64,000 nucleotides of DNA from Nitrospirota bacterium (GCA_040755395.1 JBFMAX010000013.1:1-64000), one strand, 5' to 3'; positions 17,919 through 27,228 are shown, counted from the first letter of the stretch. The notes: generated by a model from the letters alone, not told the origin. Numbers and translations: made by a program.

Positions 17919-17945
17919 ACCCATTGCATTACTGGAGCAATGGGT
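17919..17945. repeat. Palindromic repeat family A (copy 2)
   Basis: ACCCATTGC (17919-17927), a 9-nt loop, GCAATGGGT (17937-17945). The compensating changes (G-C to A-T in both arms) relative to copy 1 indicate the hairpin is maintained. It lies in the 5' untranslated region of the DUF1295 gene. Confidence 0.8.
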
Positions 17946-17981
17946 CCCGGTGAAGCGCAACCCCGGGAAAAGGAGCACGCG

Positions 17982-18776
17982 ATGACGGGGTCCGACCCTC
18001 TCGCCCTGGTCGTGACGGGTTATCTGGCGATGGCCGTCCTCATGGCGGGGCTGTGGGCTCTGCAACTCCGCGTGCGGAACGCCTCGATCGCGGACGCCGG
18101 CTGGTGTCTGGGGCTCGGCCTCGTCGTCTGCTGGTACGCGTGGGCCGCCCACGGAGACACGGATCGTCGATGGCTCGTCGCGATCATGGGATCGATCTAT
18201 GCCTTTCGCCTCGGGTTCTACATCCTGGTCGATCGCGTGCTCGGCAAAGCGGAGGATGCACGGTATCGGCGGCTCCGGCAGGAGTGGGGCGAACGGCAAG
18301 AGGTCCGGCTGTTCCTCTACTTTCAGCTCCAGGCCGCCGCGGTCGCCCTGTTTTCGTTGCCCTTTCTGGTCCTCATGCAGAACCCGCGGCCGACCTTCAG
18401 CCTGTGGGAGTTGGCCGGCGCGCTCGTGTGGCTCGTCGCCGTCACCGGCGAAGCGGTCGCGGATCGGCAACTGGCGCAGTTTCGCGCCAAGCCCTGGAAC
18501 CGTGACAGAGTCTGCCGCGAAGGGTTGTGGCGGTATTCGCGCCACCCCAACTACTTCTTCGAATGGCTGCACTGGTGGAGCTACGTCGTGATGGGCGTTG
18601 GGCTGCCGAACTGGTGGGTGACGCTCCTGGGGCCGGTCGTGATGGGCTGGGCGCTGCTCAAGGTGACGGGCATTCCACCGGCCGAGGAACAGGCCGTCGC
18701 CAGCCGCGGGGAGGAGTACCGCATCTACCAGCGAACCACGAGCGCCTTCTTCCCGTGGTTTCCCAAGTCCGGCTGA
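17982..18776 (+). CDS. DUF1295 membrane protein (steroid 5-alpha-reductase/ICMT-like)
   Basis: A 264-aa membrane protein with about 6-7 hydrophobic segments and the DUF1295 signature: NASIADAGWCLGLG near the N-terminus, QLAQFRAKPWNRDRVCREGL, then WRYSRHPNYFFEWLHWWSY, and a C-terminal RGEEYRIYQRTTSAFFPWFP. Members resemble steroid reductases and isoprenylcysteine methyltransferases and modify lipids. The donor (NADPH or SAM) cannot be decided from sequence. The ATG at 17982 has AAAAGGAG 8 nt ahead, so the longer upstream frame is rejected. A family A hairpin lies in its leader. Confidence 0.85.
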   Translation: MTGSDPLALVVTGYLAMAVLMAGLWALQLRVRNASIADAGWCLGLGLVVCWYAWAAHGDTDRRWLVAIMGSIYAFRLGFYILVDRVLGKAEDARYRRLRQEWGERQEVRLFLYFQLQAAAVALFSLPFLVLMQNPRPTFSLWELAGALVWLVAVTGEAVADRQLAQFRAKPWNRDRVCREGLWRYSRHPNYFFEWLHWWSYVVMGVGLPNWWVTLLGPVVMGWALLKVTGIPPAEEQAVASRGEEYRIYQRTTSAFFPWFPKSG

Positions 18777-18779
18777 TCC

Positions 18780-19004
18780 TTACCGGCTTTGACTCAGTGC
18801 GGCCAGCCTGTCCTTGGCCTTCTTCGCCGCGTCGCTGTTCGGGTAGTCGCGGAGGATCTCTTCGTACAGTTCCTTGGCGTGCGCCTGGTTGTTCTGCTTT
18901 TCTTCGAATTGCGCGGTCTCGAACAACTCGTCCGCCTTGTTGCCGGTGCAGCTCGCCGCGGCGAGCGCGAGCGCAAAGAACCACCCGATCACGGTGCGCG
19001 TCAT
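18780..19004 (-). CDS. Small TPR-type lipoprotein (74 aa)
   Basis: The N-terminus is a lipoprotein signal (ALALAAASC, cysteine at about residue 19). The mature part is a single TPR-like helical pair (KADELFETAQFEEKQNNQAH, then AKELYEEILRDYPNSDAAKKAKDRL), as in the start of BamD/YfiO or YbgF-like proteins but much shorter. The start at 19004 has GAGGTGG ahead. It is probably anchored in the outer membrane. The function is unknown. It converges with the DUF1295 gene, with 3 bp between the stops. Confidence 0.8.
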   Translation of the reverse strand: MTRTVIGWFFALALAAASCTGNKADELFETAQFEEKQNNQAHAKELYEEILRDYPNSDAAKKAKDRLAALSQSR

Positions 19005-19084
19005 GCGACCACCTCTTTCCGGAAGCTCTCATGGTAGATGCGGCGTGTCGGGCTCGTCCAGCGGGAAAACGCCGGGAGAGGCGA

Positions 19085-20662
19085 TCACAGCATCAGGAGT
19101 TTGGTGATCGGGCTGTCGGGTTGGCGCGGGGTCTGGCGAGCGTGATACGAGTGGGCGCGCAATTTGTCCCGGTCGAGCCGCACGCGCCCGCCGTCCGCCT
19201 CGTGCAGCTTCTGCCAGGATTCGAGCAGATTCAGGCAGGCGTGGTCGATGTGGCGGAGCGAGTCGAAGCGAACCTGGATGTCCGTGCCGGGCGGGACCAG
19301 TTCGAGCGCCGTGGCGAGCTTCGGGAGACTCACGAACGTGGCGATGCCTTTGAGATCCAGCGTCAACGCGCCGGTGCGGACATCGGACGAGAGTTCCGTC
19401 TCGAGGTTCTGCGTGGTGTAAATCAATTTGGCGACGGCCAAGCCTACGCCGACCAGCACCCCTGTCAGCAGATTGGTCGCCACGATCGTGCCGAGCGTCC
19501 CCGCGTAGATCAACACCTCGCTTCGGCCGTGCGTCCTCAATTCGCGGATCGCTCCGACGTTGATGAGCTTGTAGCCGGTGAAGACCAGCACGGCGCCCAG
19601 GCTCGCCGTAGGAATCAGACGAAGCATGAAGGGAAGAAACGAGACGAAGAGCAGCAGCCAGGTCCCGTGAAGGATGGCGGAGGCGCGGGTCCGGGCGCCG
19701 GCGTGGACGTTGGCCGCGCTGCGGACGATGACGCCCGTCATGGGCAGCGCGCCGAGGAGCCCGCAGAGCATGTTGCCCACGCCCTGGCTGAACAGTTCGC
19801 GGTTATAGCGGGTGCGGCGGCCCGTGTGGAGGTGGTCCACCGCCGTTGCCGACAGCAGGGTTTCCACGCTGGCGATGAGCGCGAGCGCCAGCGCTTCCGC
19901 CAGCGTCGCGGTGTCCAGGAGATGGCGAAGGTTCTCGGCCGTCGGGAACTGGATGATGCTCAGGAGATCGTCGCGGACCTTGACGTGGCTGATCGGGAGA
20001 TCGAACATCGTCGAGACCGAGGCGGCCAGCGCTACGCCGATCAACAGCGCGGGAATGGCTCTCGCCTTCTTGGGCGCCAGGAGATTCCAAAGGACGATGG
20101 CCCCGATCGTGAGCACTCCGATCCGCGCGGCGACGTGATGGTTTGTGGCGACGTCGTGATCCGGCACGAGCCCCTTCCACACGGCGGCGGGAATGGTCAG
20201 AATGTTTTCGATCCCGCTGCCTTTCGGCGTGTCGTCGATCATGACGTGAAACTGGCTGGCGAAGATCAGCACGCCGATGCCGGCCAGCATCCCGTGGATC
20301 ACCGCGGGAGAGACGGCCCGGAACCATTGTCCCAACTGGAGCCAGGCCGACGCGATCTGAATGACGCCGGCCATCAGGACGATCACGGCCAACTTCTCCA
20401 GGCCGTGGGTCTGGATCAGCTCATAGACGATCACGCTCAGACCGGCCGCCGGCCCGCTGACCTGCAGCGGACAGCCCGACAGCCACCCGACGACGAGCCC
20501 GCCGACGATGCCGGTGATGATGCCGGTCGCCGGCGGCGCGCCGGAGGCGACTGCAATGCCCATGCAGAGCGGCAGCGCCACCAGGAACACGACGATCGAC
20601 GCGAACAGATCCCGCTTCAAATCGGCGGGGGTGAAGTTGTGGAGGTCAGCGTTGAATCCCAT
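19085..20662 (-). CDS. SulP-family anion transporter (possible bicarbonate uptake)
   Basis: A 525-aa SulP protein: N-terminal LKRDLFASIVVFLVALPLCMGIA, the conserved PPATGIITGIVGGLVVGWLSG stretch, a membrane domain of 10-14 helices, then a short C-terminal STAS-like domain (LDLKGIATFVSLPKLATALE). SulP proteins carry sulfate, bicarbonate (BicA) or other anions, usually with sodium or protons. With DAB and carbonic anhydrase in the same window, bicarbonate is a plausible substrate, but sulfate cannot be excluded. The STAS domain is followed by a non-conserved tail. Confidence 0.88.
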   Translation of the reverse strand: MGFNADLHNFTPADLKRDLFASIVVFLVALPLCMGIAVASGAPPATGIITGIVGGLVVGWLSGCPLQVSGPAAGLSVIVYELIQTHGLEKLAVIVLMAGVIQIASAWLQLGQWFRAVSPAVIHGMLAGIGVLIFASQFHVMIDDTPKGSGIENILTIPAAVWKGLVPDHDVATNHHVAARIGVLTIGAIVLWNLLAPKKARAIPALLIGVALAASVSTMFDLPISHVKVRDDLLSIIQFPTAENLRHLLDTATLAEALALALIASVETLLSATAVDHLHTGRRTRYNRELFSQGVGNMLCGLLGALPMTGVIVRSAANVHAGARTRASAILHGTWLLLFVSFLPFMLRLIPTASLGAVLVFTGYKLINVGAIRELRTHGRSEVLIYAGTLGTIVATNLLTGVLVGVGLAVAKLIYTTQNLETELSSDVRTGALTLDLKGIATFVSLPKLATALELVPPGTDIQVRFDSLRHIDHACLNLLESWQKLHEADGGRVRLDRDKLRAHSYHARQTPRQPDSPITKLLML

Positions 20663-20778
20663 GGCCGAAGCCTGCGTCGCGATTCTCGCAGGTGCAAAGT
20701 CTCAGCAAAGGGTAGCGGAAGGAATCGAAGGGACCAAGCGAATTCCATCATCCTATTGGTGAGTCCGACCGGGCGGGA

Positions 20779-21135
20779 TTACAAACCCTTGGGCCGGGTC
20801 CCGGTGCGGGAAGCCGAAAGGTCGATTCCATACCGCGGGGCCGTGATCGCCTCGCTCCGGCAGCGGGGACAACGACTCGGTCTGGTCAGACGCGACCGGT
20901 CCCGAAAGATATAGCCGCAATCCTGGCATGCGGACGGTTCCAGCATGAAGCGGCGCGACCGATCGCGGGCGACGGTTTTCACGATGTGGGTCAGATGCTC
21001 TTCGACCTGGCGTTCGGAGATGCCGACCAGTTGGGCCAGTTGCCGTGACGTGAGCCGCGCGTCGAGGAGCAAATCCATCATACGCTGGCGAGCGGTCTGT
21101 TCCGGCGGAAGCATGGATGGTGCGGGCGGAAGCAT
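20779..21135 (-). CDS. HTH protein with C-terminal zinc ribbon, putative regulator
   Basis: About 118 aa (ATG 21135; ATG 21114 is equally possible, neither with a good ribosome-binding site; a longer frame to 21324 would overlap the divergent GDPD gene). Residues form a winged-helix/HTH unit (RQLAQLVGISERQVEEHLTH), then a zinc ribbon with CQDCGY and CPRC about 18 residues apart. This combination matches predicted transcriptional regulators of the COG3357 type. Targets are unknown. The neighbouring SulP gene on the same strand and the divergent GDPD gene are candidates. Confidence 0.75.
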   Translation of the reverse strand: MLPPAPSMLPPEQTARQRMMDLLLDARLTSRQLAQLVGISERQVEEHLTHIVKTVARDRSRRFMLEPSACQDCGYIFRDRSRLTRPSRCPRCRSEAITAPRYGIDLSASRTGTRPKGL

Positions 21136-21229
21136 GGGGCTGTGATGGTACGCGAATCGAAGGCGCGAAGCCAAGCCATCCGTTGACGCTTCTCTACCGG
21201 AAGAGGAAGAAGGTCGCACGGAACACGTT

Positions 21230-22264
21230 ATGAAACTGTGGCTGACCATCGCGCTCGGCGCCCTCGCCCTGGCTGGGGTTTCGTTGGCGCTGGGAGCGGC
21301 GCTGAGCGCGCCCTCGCGCGGCAAACGGTTGGCTCAGGCCCTAAGAATTCCCCATCCCGCCGTCATCGCCCACCGAGGCGCATCCTTTTACGCGCCGGAG
21401 GGCACTCGTCCCGCGTATCTGCTCGCTCGCGAGATGGGCGCCGATTATCTGGAGCTGGATCTCCAACGGTCCCGTGACGGCGTGCTCGTTGTCTTCCATG
21501 ACGACGATTTGTCCCGCACCACCAACGTGGCCGAAATTTTCCCCGGCCGCGAGCAAGCGCCGGTCGGCTCCTTTACGTTCGAAGAGCTGCAGCGCCTGGA
21601 CGCCGGCTCGTGGTTCAACCGGCGGTTTCCGAAACGAGCGCGGCCGGCGTTTGGCGGCCTGCGCATCCTGCGGCTGGATGAGGTGCTCACCATCGCCGAG
21701 GGCGAAGACCGGCGCCCGGGCCTGTACATCGAAACCAAATCCGCGCACCGCTATCCTGAGATCGAGCGGCAATTGATCGAGACGCTTGCCGCGCAGGGGT
21801 GGATCGATCGGGCGGCCGCCGGTCCGCAATCGCGCGTGATCCTCCAGTCGTTCGAGCTCGACAGCCTCGCCCGGTTGCAAGCTCTGGCGCCTCAGGTGCC
21901 CAGGGTCTTCCTGATCGACGAAACGCTGATCGCCCGCGAAGGATGGGACTTGCTGTTCAAGAAGGCGAGGGCGGCGGCGTCCGGGATCGGGACCTGGGGC
22001 CTTCGTCATGCGCTCAGCCCGCGCTGGGATCGGGGCGCAGCACCGGTGCGCTACCTCACGACCTGGCCCTGGTACACGGGCCAAGCCCACCGAGCCGGCC
22101 TCTTAGTCCATTCCTGGACCGTCAACGACCGGTGGGAACTGTTGGCGCTCCATCTGTTCGGCGTGGACGGGTTCTTTACCGATCGTCCCGACCTGGCGCT
22201 GGCCGTGTGTCATCGCAGCCCGGCGCCGGAACCGGATCGGCTCTGGGAGAAAATCGGCTACTGA
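21230..22264 (+). CDS. Glycerophosphodiester phosphodiesterase
   Basis: A 344-aa GDPD-family TIM barrel that hydrolyses glycerophosphodiesters to glycerol-3-phosphate and an alcohol. Catalytic residues: H48-R49 in IAHRGAS, E75 and D77 in LELDLQ, H90 in VFHDDDLSRTTN; then IETKS and SWTVND further on. An N-terminal hydrophobic segment (LGALALAGVSLALGAAL) with no clear cleavage site suggests an inner-membrane anchor or periplasmic export. It is transcribed divergently from the zinc-ribbon regulator. Confidence 0.92.
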   Translation: MKLWLTIALGALALAGVSLALGAALSAPSRGKRLAQALRIPHPAVIAHRGASFYAPEGTRPAYLLAREMGADYLELDLQRSRDGVLVVFHDDDLSRTTNVAEIFPGREQAPVGSFTFEELQRLDAGSWFNRRFPKRARPAFGGLRILRLDEVLTIAEGEDRRPGLYIETKSAHRYPEIERQLIETLAAQGWIDRAAAGPQSRVILQSFELDSLARLQALAPQVPRVFLIDETLIAREGWDLLFKKARAAASGIGTWGLRHALSPRWDRGAAPVRYLTTWPWYTGQAHRAGLLVHSWTVNDRWELLALHLFGVDGFFTDRPDLALAVCHRSPAPEPDRLWEKIGY

Positions 22265-22504
22265 TCAGGAAAAAAATAGACGTTTAAACCCCTCGTCGCT
22301 CGCCTCGTGCCTCTCGCCCAATCACTATTTTCCTGCCCTATGTTCGGCGAGACGAAGGCCCACGAAGGCTGTGTAAGAAATTTCCTACTGTGACGACCAA
22401 CGACAGACCCGGCGATCTGTCAGTTGAACAAATCGGCAGGGTCTGGCAGGATCATCCCCCTAAGTCCCCGGTCGTATCGGGTCTCCAGGAAAAGGTCTCG
22501 GCGC

Positions 22505-24049
22505 ATGAAAGTCCTCGCGGTTCATCCCGGTCCGCTCATGTACACCAAGATCTATCTGCGGCTTGAGCCGCTCGGTCTGGAGTTGGTCGCGCAGGCCGCC
22601 AGACAGGCCGGTTACGACGTCCGGCTGCTGGATCTGCAGGTGGAGACGCACCGCGACTACGTGAGGCTGCTCGACGAGTGGAGCCCCGACGTCGTCGCTT
22701 TTTCCTGCAATTATCTGGCGAACGTGCCGGAAATCGTCGACCTGGCCAAATTGACCAAACAGAAACTGCCCGACTGCTTTTTCTTCGTCGGAGGTCACAG
22801 CGCGTCCTTTATCGCGCAAGAATTTCTGGAGCACGGAGCGGGGGCCATCGACTGTGTGCTGAAAGGGGAGGGTGAGGCCGCCGTCACCAAGCTCCTGCTG
22901 GCCGTCGAACACGATCGTCGCGCCGTCGCCAAGGTGCCCGGCATCGTCGCCCAGTCCGGTGAAGGGTTGCCGCCGCAGTTTGTCGAGAGCCTCGATCACC
23001 TGCGCCCCGCCCGAGATCTACTGCGCCATCGCCGCAAGTACTTCATCGGCGTACTCGACCCCTGCGCCTCCATCGAATTCGCGCGCGGTTGTCCCTGGGA
23101 CTGTTCCTTCTGCAGCGCCTGGACCTTTTACGGACGGAGTTATCGCGTCGTCAGCCCGGAACGGGCCGTCGAGGATCTTAAACGGATCGAGGAGCCGGGC
23201 ATTTTCATCGTCGACGATGTGGCGTTCATCCAGGCGAAACATGGATTCGAGATCGGGGAGGCAATCGCCCGACAGGGCATCAAGAAGCAGTACTATTTGG
23301 AAACGCGCGGCGACGTGCTGCTACGGAACAAGGAGGTGTTCCAGTTCTGGAAGAGGCTGGGGCTGCAATACATGTTTCTGGGCATCGAGGCGATCGACGA
23401 AGAAGGCCTCAAAATGCACCGCAAGCGCATCTCGCTCGGCAAGAACTTCGAGGCGCTGGAGTTCGCCCGGTCGCTGGGCATCACGGTCGCCATCAACCTG
23501 ATCGCGGATCCCGGCTGGGATCGGAAACGGTTCGAGGTCATCCGGGAATGGTGTCTGGAAATTCCGGAAATCGTGAACATCAGTGTCAACACCCCCTATC
23601 CGGGAACGGAGAGCTGGCGCACCGAAACGCGGAAGTTCCAGACGCGGGACTATCGGCTCTTCGACATCCAGCATGCGGTGTTGCCGACGCGGCTGCCGCT
23701 CCCCGAGTTTTACGAGGAGCTGGTCAAGACTCAACAGGTGCTGAACAAGAAGCACCTGGGCTGGACCGCCCTCAAGTCCACCGCCAAGATCGCGGCCGGC
23801 CATTTGCTGCGCGGCCAGACGAATTTCGTGAAGATGCTGTGGAAGTTCAACAGCGTGTACAACCCCAAGCTGCAGCTCGCCGACCACCAGCGCCCCGTCG
23901 CGTACGAGATGAAGCTGCCCGAGGCGATTCATGGAAAGGTCGATTCCAAACTCCTGTATATTCTGCCGCCCCCCGGCCGCCACGGTCGGGCCATCGACGA
24001 CTCGACCGAGCAGTTTGTCGACGCCACCCGGATGGGAACGGGCGTCTAG
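22505..24049 (+). CDS. hpnR: Hopanoid C-3 methylase HpnR-like radical SAM enzyme
   Basis: A 514-aa class B radical SAM methyltransferase. An N-terminal cobalamin-binding domain (residues 1-150, with VVAFSCNYLANVPE and FFVGGHSASF) is followed by the radical SAM core with the cluster motif GCPWDCSFC (C196, C200, C203). The opening sequence MKVLAVHPGPLMYTKIYLRL and overall length agree with HpnR, which adds the C-3 methyl group of 3-methylhopanoids. The ATG at 22505 is chosen by homology and AGGAAAAGG ahead. It stands alone, with no squalene-hopene cyclase in the window. Another B12 radical SAM methylase of the same clade is the alternative. Confidence 0.85.
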   Translation: MKVLAVHPGPLMYTKIYLRLEPLGLELVAQAARQAGYDVRLLDLQVETHRDYVRLLDEWSPDVVAFSCNYLANVPEIVDLAKLTKQKLPDCFFFVGGHSASFIAQEFLEHGAGAIDCVLKGEGEAAVTKLLLAVEHDRRAVAKVPGIVAQSGEGLPPQFVESLDHLRPARDLLRHRRKYFIGVLDPCASIEFARGCPWDCSFCSAWTFYGRSYRVVSPERAVEDLKRIEEPGIFIVDDVAFIQAKHGFEIGEAIARQGIKKQYYLETRGDVLLRNKEVFQFWKRLGLQYMFLGIEAIDEEGLKMHRKRISLGKNFEALEFARSLGITVAINLIADPGWDRKRFEVIREWCLEIPEIVNISVNTPYPGTESWRTETRKFQTRDYRLFDIQHAVLPTRLPLPEFYEELVKTQQVLNKKHLGWTALKSTAKIAAGHLLRGQTNFVKMLWKFNSVYNPKLQLADHQRPVAYEMKLPEAIHGKVDSKLLYILPPPGRHGRAIDDSTEQFVDATRMGTGV

Positions 24050-24083
24050 CCTACCCCATCGACCCGTGTAGAAGATGGCGAGC

Positions 24084-24136
24084 AGCGAATAGCCAACAGC
24101 GAGTAGCTCCGCGCTGCTTGCTGTTAGCTGTTCGCT
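24084..24136. repeat. Palindromic repeat family C
   Basis: AGCGAATAGCCAACAGC (24084-24100) and the near-perfect reverse complement GCTGTTAGCTGTTCGCT (24120-24136; 15 of 17 pairs). Related half-elements lie at 27905-27932 and 53611-53640. It is placed just after the hpnR stop. Confidence 0.75.
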
Positions 24137-24184
24137 ACGTGCCAGGGACATTTTATGGCGAACCCAAGGACCACGAAGACTGGT

Positions 24185-24345
24185 ATGAAAATGCGGGTCC
24201 TGTCACCGACCAGCCGGGTACCCGTTGCTCCTCTCCGTTTGCAACGGGTGCAAGCTCACACCCCGCCCACACCCGCCGGGCGGGTACCCGAGGGACCCCG
24301 CTGCGCGCGGACAGGCGCCCAGGTCGGTGCCACCCGCATTTTCAT
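24185..24345. repeat. Large nested palindrome (about 160 bp)
   Basis: Outer arms ATGAAAATGCGGGT (24185-24198) and exact complement (24332-24345), then ACCGACC (24205-24211) with GGTCGGT (24322-24328). An inner family A hairpin has ACCCGTTGC at 24220-24228 and GCAACGGGT at 24241-24249. Part of it (24195-24302) is similar, in opposite orientation, to 44422-44481. It could be a MITE-like element. No coding sequence is supported. Confidence 0.75.
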
Positions 24346-24433
24346 GCTCCAGGGTGGCCACTTGGTGGTCATGAATTACTGGTATACTAATCGCCCTGGC
24401 CAGATCTTCTGACTATGCGTTGGATACAGAACC

Positions 24434-25891
24434 ATGAAGGCATTGAACTGGGATGAACTGGCTGAATTGGCCTTGTCACGCGTCCGGGCGGCCGGGGCGG
24501 AGTACGGCGACATCCGCATCCTCGACAGCGCGATGCAGACCGTCCACGGCGAGGATCGGCGGATCGCGAAGATTCGGGACGGCCGCGACAGCGGCTTCGG
24601 CGTGCGCGTGCTCTACCGCGGGGCCTGGGGGTTTGCGGCCAGCTCGATTTTGTCGCTGGAGGAGGTGCCGCGGGTTGCAAAGCTGGCGATCGAAATCGCA
24701 AAGGGATCGGCCGATCTGCTCAGCGAGCCGGTGCGCCTGGCCGACGAGCCGGTCCATCGAGACAGGGTGATCACGCCTCGGCAGATCGATCCGTTCTCCG
24801 TGCCGCTGGAAGACAAGACGACGCTGCTGCTCGATGTGATGGAGTACGTCCACCGGCAGCCCGGCGTCGTCCGCAGCCGCGCGAACCTCTGGGCCCGTCG
24901 CGATCTCAAGTTGTTTGTTTCCAGCGAGGGCTCGCGGTTGGAGTTCGATCTGTTGGCGGTGCAGGGCGACTTCGAGGCGACCGCGGTGCACGACGGGCGC
25001 TTCGCCTCGCGCAGTTTCAGCACGCCGCACCTCCGCACCGGCTATGAGTTGATCGCCGACGCCAATTTCTTGGCCGAAGCGCCGCGCATCGCCGCGCAGG
25101 CGGTGGAGAAAGTCAAGGCTCCGCCGGTGGATCCGGGGCGCTACGATCTCGTGCTCGATCCGGAGCACCTGTCGCTCACCATCCACGAATCCTGCGGCCA
25201 TCCCAGCGAGCTGGATCGCGCGTTGGGCTACGAGGCGAACTACGCGGGGACGAGTTTTCTCACGCCCGACAAGCGCGGCGCCTTCCGCTACGGGTCGCCC
25301 CACGTGAATCTCGTGGCCGACAATACCGAACCGGAGACGCTCGCCGCCACGGGATACGACGACGACGGGGTGGCCTGCCAGCAGTGGGACATCGTGCGCG
25401 AAGGGATCTTCGTCGGCTACTGCACGAACCGCGAGACGGCGCCCAAGATCGGCGAGCCGCGTTCGCGCGGGTCGAACCGGGCGGACGGGTGGGGCAGCGT
25501 GCCGATCGTGCGGATCGCCAACATCGGGCTCGAGCCGGGCGTGGCCTCGTTGAACGATCTGATCGCCGATGTGAAACGCGGCATCTACATCGAAGGGCAT
25601 GGTTCCTACAGCATCGACCAGCGGCGGTATAACTTCCAGTTCGGCGGCGACGCCTTCTGGCTCATCGAGCACGGCCGGCGCGCCCACATGCTCCGGGACG
25701 TGATCTATTACGGCATCACGCCGGAGTTCTGGAGCAGGTGCGACGGCGTGGCGGATCGCTCGCACCGCCGCCGGTACGGTTTCATCACCTGCGGGAAAGG
25801 TCAGCCCGGCCAGTCCGGCTGGATGACCCACGCCGCCGCGCATGCGCGCTTTCGGAACGTGAACGTGATTCGGGGACAGGCCGCACCATGA
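24434..25891 (+). CDS. tldD: Metalloprotease subunit TldD
   Basis: A 485-aa TldD protein, the catalytic half of the TldD/TldE heterodimeric zinc protease that trims unfolded or leaderless peptides (microcin B17, CcdA in E. coli). The active-site motif HESCGH is at 251-256, within LTIHESCGHPSELD. The C-terminal third has the usual GTNR-like YCTNRETAPKIGE and SRGSNRADGW segments. The tldE start overlaps the stop (ATGA), so subunits are made in a coupled way. A small secreted-peptide gene lies downstream (27465). Confidence 0.93.
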   Translation: MKALNWDELAELALSRVRAAGAEYGDIRILDSAMQTVHGEDRRIAKIRDGRDSGFGVRVLYRGAWGFAASSILSLEEVPRVAKLAIEIAKGSADLLSEPVRLADEPVHRDRVITPRQIDPFSVPLEDKTTLLLDVMEYVHRQPGVVRSRANLWARRDLKLFVSSEGSRLEFDLLAVQGDFEATAVHDGRFASRSFSTPHLRTGYELIADANFLAEAPRIAAQAVEKVKAPPVDPGRYDLVLDPEHLSLTIHESCGHPSELDRALGYEANYAGTSFLTPDKRGAFRYGSPHVNLVADNTEPETLAATGYDDDGVACQQWDIVREGIFVGYCTNRETAPKIGEPRSRGSNRADGWGSVPIVRIANIGLEPGVASLNDLIADVKRGIYIEGHGSYSIDQRRYNFQFGGDAFWLIEHGRRAHMLRDVIYYGITPEFWSRCDGVADRSHRRRYGFITCGKGQPGQSGWMTHAAAHARFRNVNVIRGQAAP

Positions 25892-27228
25892 CCGAGGGCT
25901 CGGCCGCTGCGCCGAAACTGACCGACCGGGATGAATTCCGTTTTCTCGCCGACCTGGTATTCAAGCGTTCGAGCGGCGATCAGACCTTCGTCGCGCTCCA
26001 AGACCAGCACGGCGGCACCGTCCGTTTCGCCAACAATCAGGTCATCCAGAACGTCGACACCCGGCGCATCTCCTTCAGCGTCACGGTCGCGTTCGGCCGA
26101 CGGCACGGAACCGCCGGCACGACGGACCTGACCGCTGGTTCGGTCCAAGAGGCGCTTACACGAGCCGAACGGCTCGCGCGGGTCGCTCCCGAAGACCCCG
26201 AATACCTGCCGCCGGTCGAACCGCAATCCTACCCGACGGTGCCGACAGCTCGGCCGGAAACGGCGGCCGCCGGCCCGTCCGGCCGCTTGGCCCACGCGAG
26301 ACAAGCCATCGAGTTGTGCCGAGCCGAGCGGCTCACAGCAGCCGGCATCGTCTCGTCCTGCGCCGCGGCCGTCGGCGTGGCCGCGAGCAACGGCCTGTTC
26401 GCCCACGAGGAACGGACCGAGGCCCGATTCAGCCTGACGGCGCAGGAGGGTGAGGCGACCGGCTGGGCATCGGCGGCGCACCGGTCGATCGATCGGCTTG
26501 CCGTGCGCGAACGGACACGGTTCGCCATCGACAAGGCGAAACAGTCCGTCGAGGCGAAAGAGATGCCGGCCGGCCGCTACACGGTCATTCTCGAAGCGCC
26601 GGCGGTGGCCGGCCTTCTGACCTGGTTCATCTGGATGCTGGACGCCAAGGCGTTCTATAAAGGAACCAGCCCGTTCAGCGGCAAGCTGGGCCAACGGATC
26701 GTCGATCCGCGGCTGTCGCTGAAGAACCGACCCGACCATCCGGATTTGCTCGGCTACGGATTCACAAGCGAAGGCCTACCGGTGAACAACTCGACGTGGA
26801 TCGATGGGGGCGTGCTCCGGCAACTGTCGTACGATCGGTTCACCGCCAAGGAGCATGGCGTCGACCGCATCGCGACGCTGGAATCGCCGCTGCTCTCCGG
26901 CGACGAATGGGCGAAGGCCGGCGTCGGAGACCTCATCCGCAGCACGGCGCGCGGCGTGCTGGTCACCACCTTCTGGTATATCCGCACCGTCAATCCCACC
27001 GACCTGACCCTGACCGGCATGACCAGGGACGGCACGTTTCTGGTCGAGGACGGCCGGATCACGACGGCGGTGCGCAACTTCCGGTTCCATGACAGTCCGC
27101 TGCGGGCCTTCAATGAGATCGAGGCGTTCACCGTGCCTGAGGAGGCGGTTACCACCGAGACCGGCAAGCTGCTCGTGCCCGCCATGAAAATTCGCGACTT
27201 CAATTTCTCCAGCGTGACCCGGTTCTGA
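25888..27228 (+). CDS. tldE: TldE/PmbA-family protease subunit
   Basis: A 446-aa TldD/PmbA family protein without the HExxxH motif, hence the non-catalytic partner TldE. Family segments: VALQDQHGGTVRFANNQ near the N-terminus, GRYTVILEAPAVAGLLTW at the start of the C-terminal domain, GYGFTSEGLPVNNSTWIDGG and a final AMKIRDFNFSSVTRF. The ATG at 25888 overlaps the tldD stop by 4 bp; the longer frame from 25738 lies inside tldD and is not used. Partner and substrate specificity would come from this subunit in other bacteria. Confidence 0.9.
   Translation: MTEGSAAAPKLTDRDEFRFLADLVFKRSSGDQTFVALQDQHGGTVRFANNQVIQNVDTRRISFSVTVAFGRRHGTAGTTDLTAGSVQEALTRAERLARVAPEDPEYLPPVEPQSYPTVPTARPETAAAGPSGRLAHARQAIELCRAERLTAAGIVSSCAAAVGVAASNGLFAHEERTEARFSLTAQEGEATGWASAAHRSIDRLAVRERTRFAIDKAKQSVEAKEMPAGRYTVILEAPAVAGLLTWFIWMLDAKAFYKGTSPFSGKLGQRIVDPRLSLKNRPDHPDLLGYGFTSEGLPVNNSTWIDGGVLRQLSYDRFTAKEHGVDRIATLESPLLSGDEWAKAGVGDLIRSTARGVLVTTFWYIRTVNPTDLTLTGMTRDGTFLVEDGRITTAVRNFRFHDSPLRAFNEIEAFTVPEEAVTTETGKLLVPAMKIRDFNFSSVTRF

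Noticed and set aside
18527-20914. 795-codon open frame on the plus strand
   Set aside because: Antisense to the SulP gene; sequence resembles translated reverse complement of membrane helices.
24155-24412. Small protein encoded across the large palindrome
   Set aside because: The frame is formed by the palindrome and repeats, with no ribosome-binding site.
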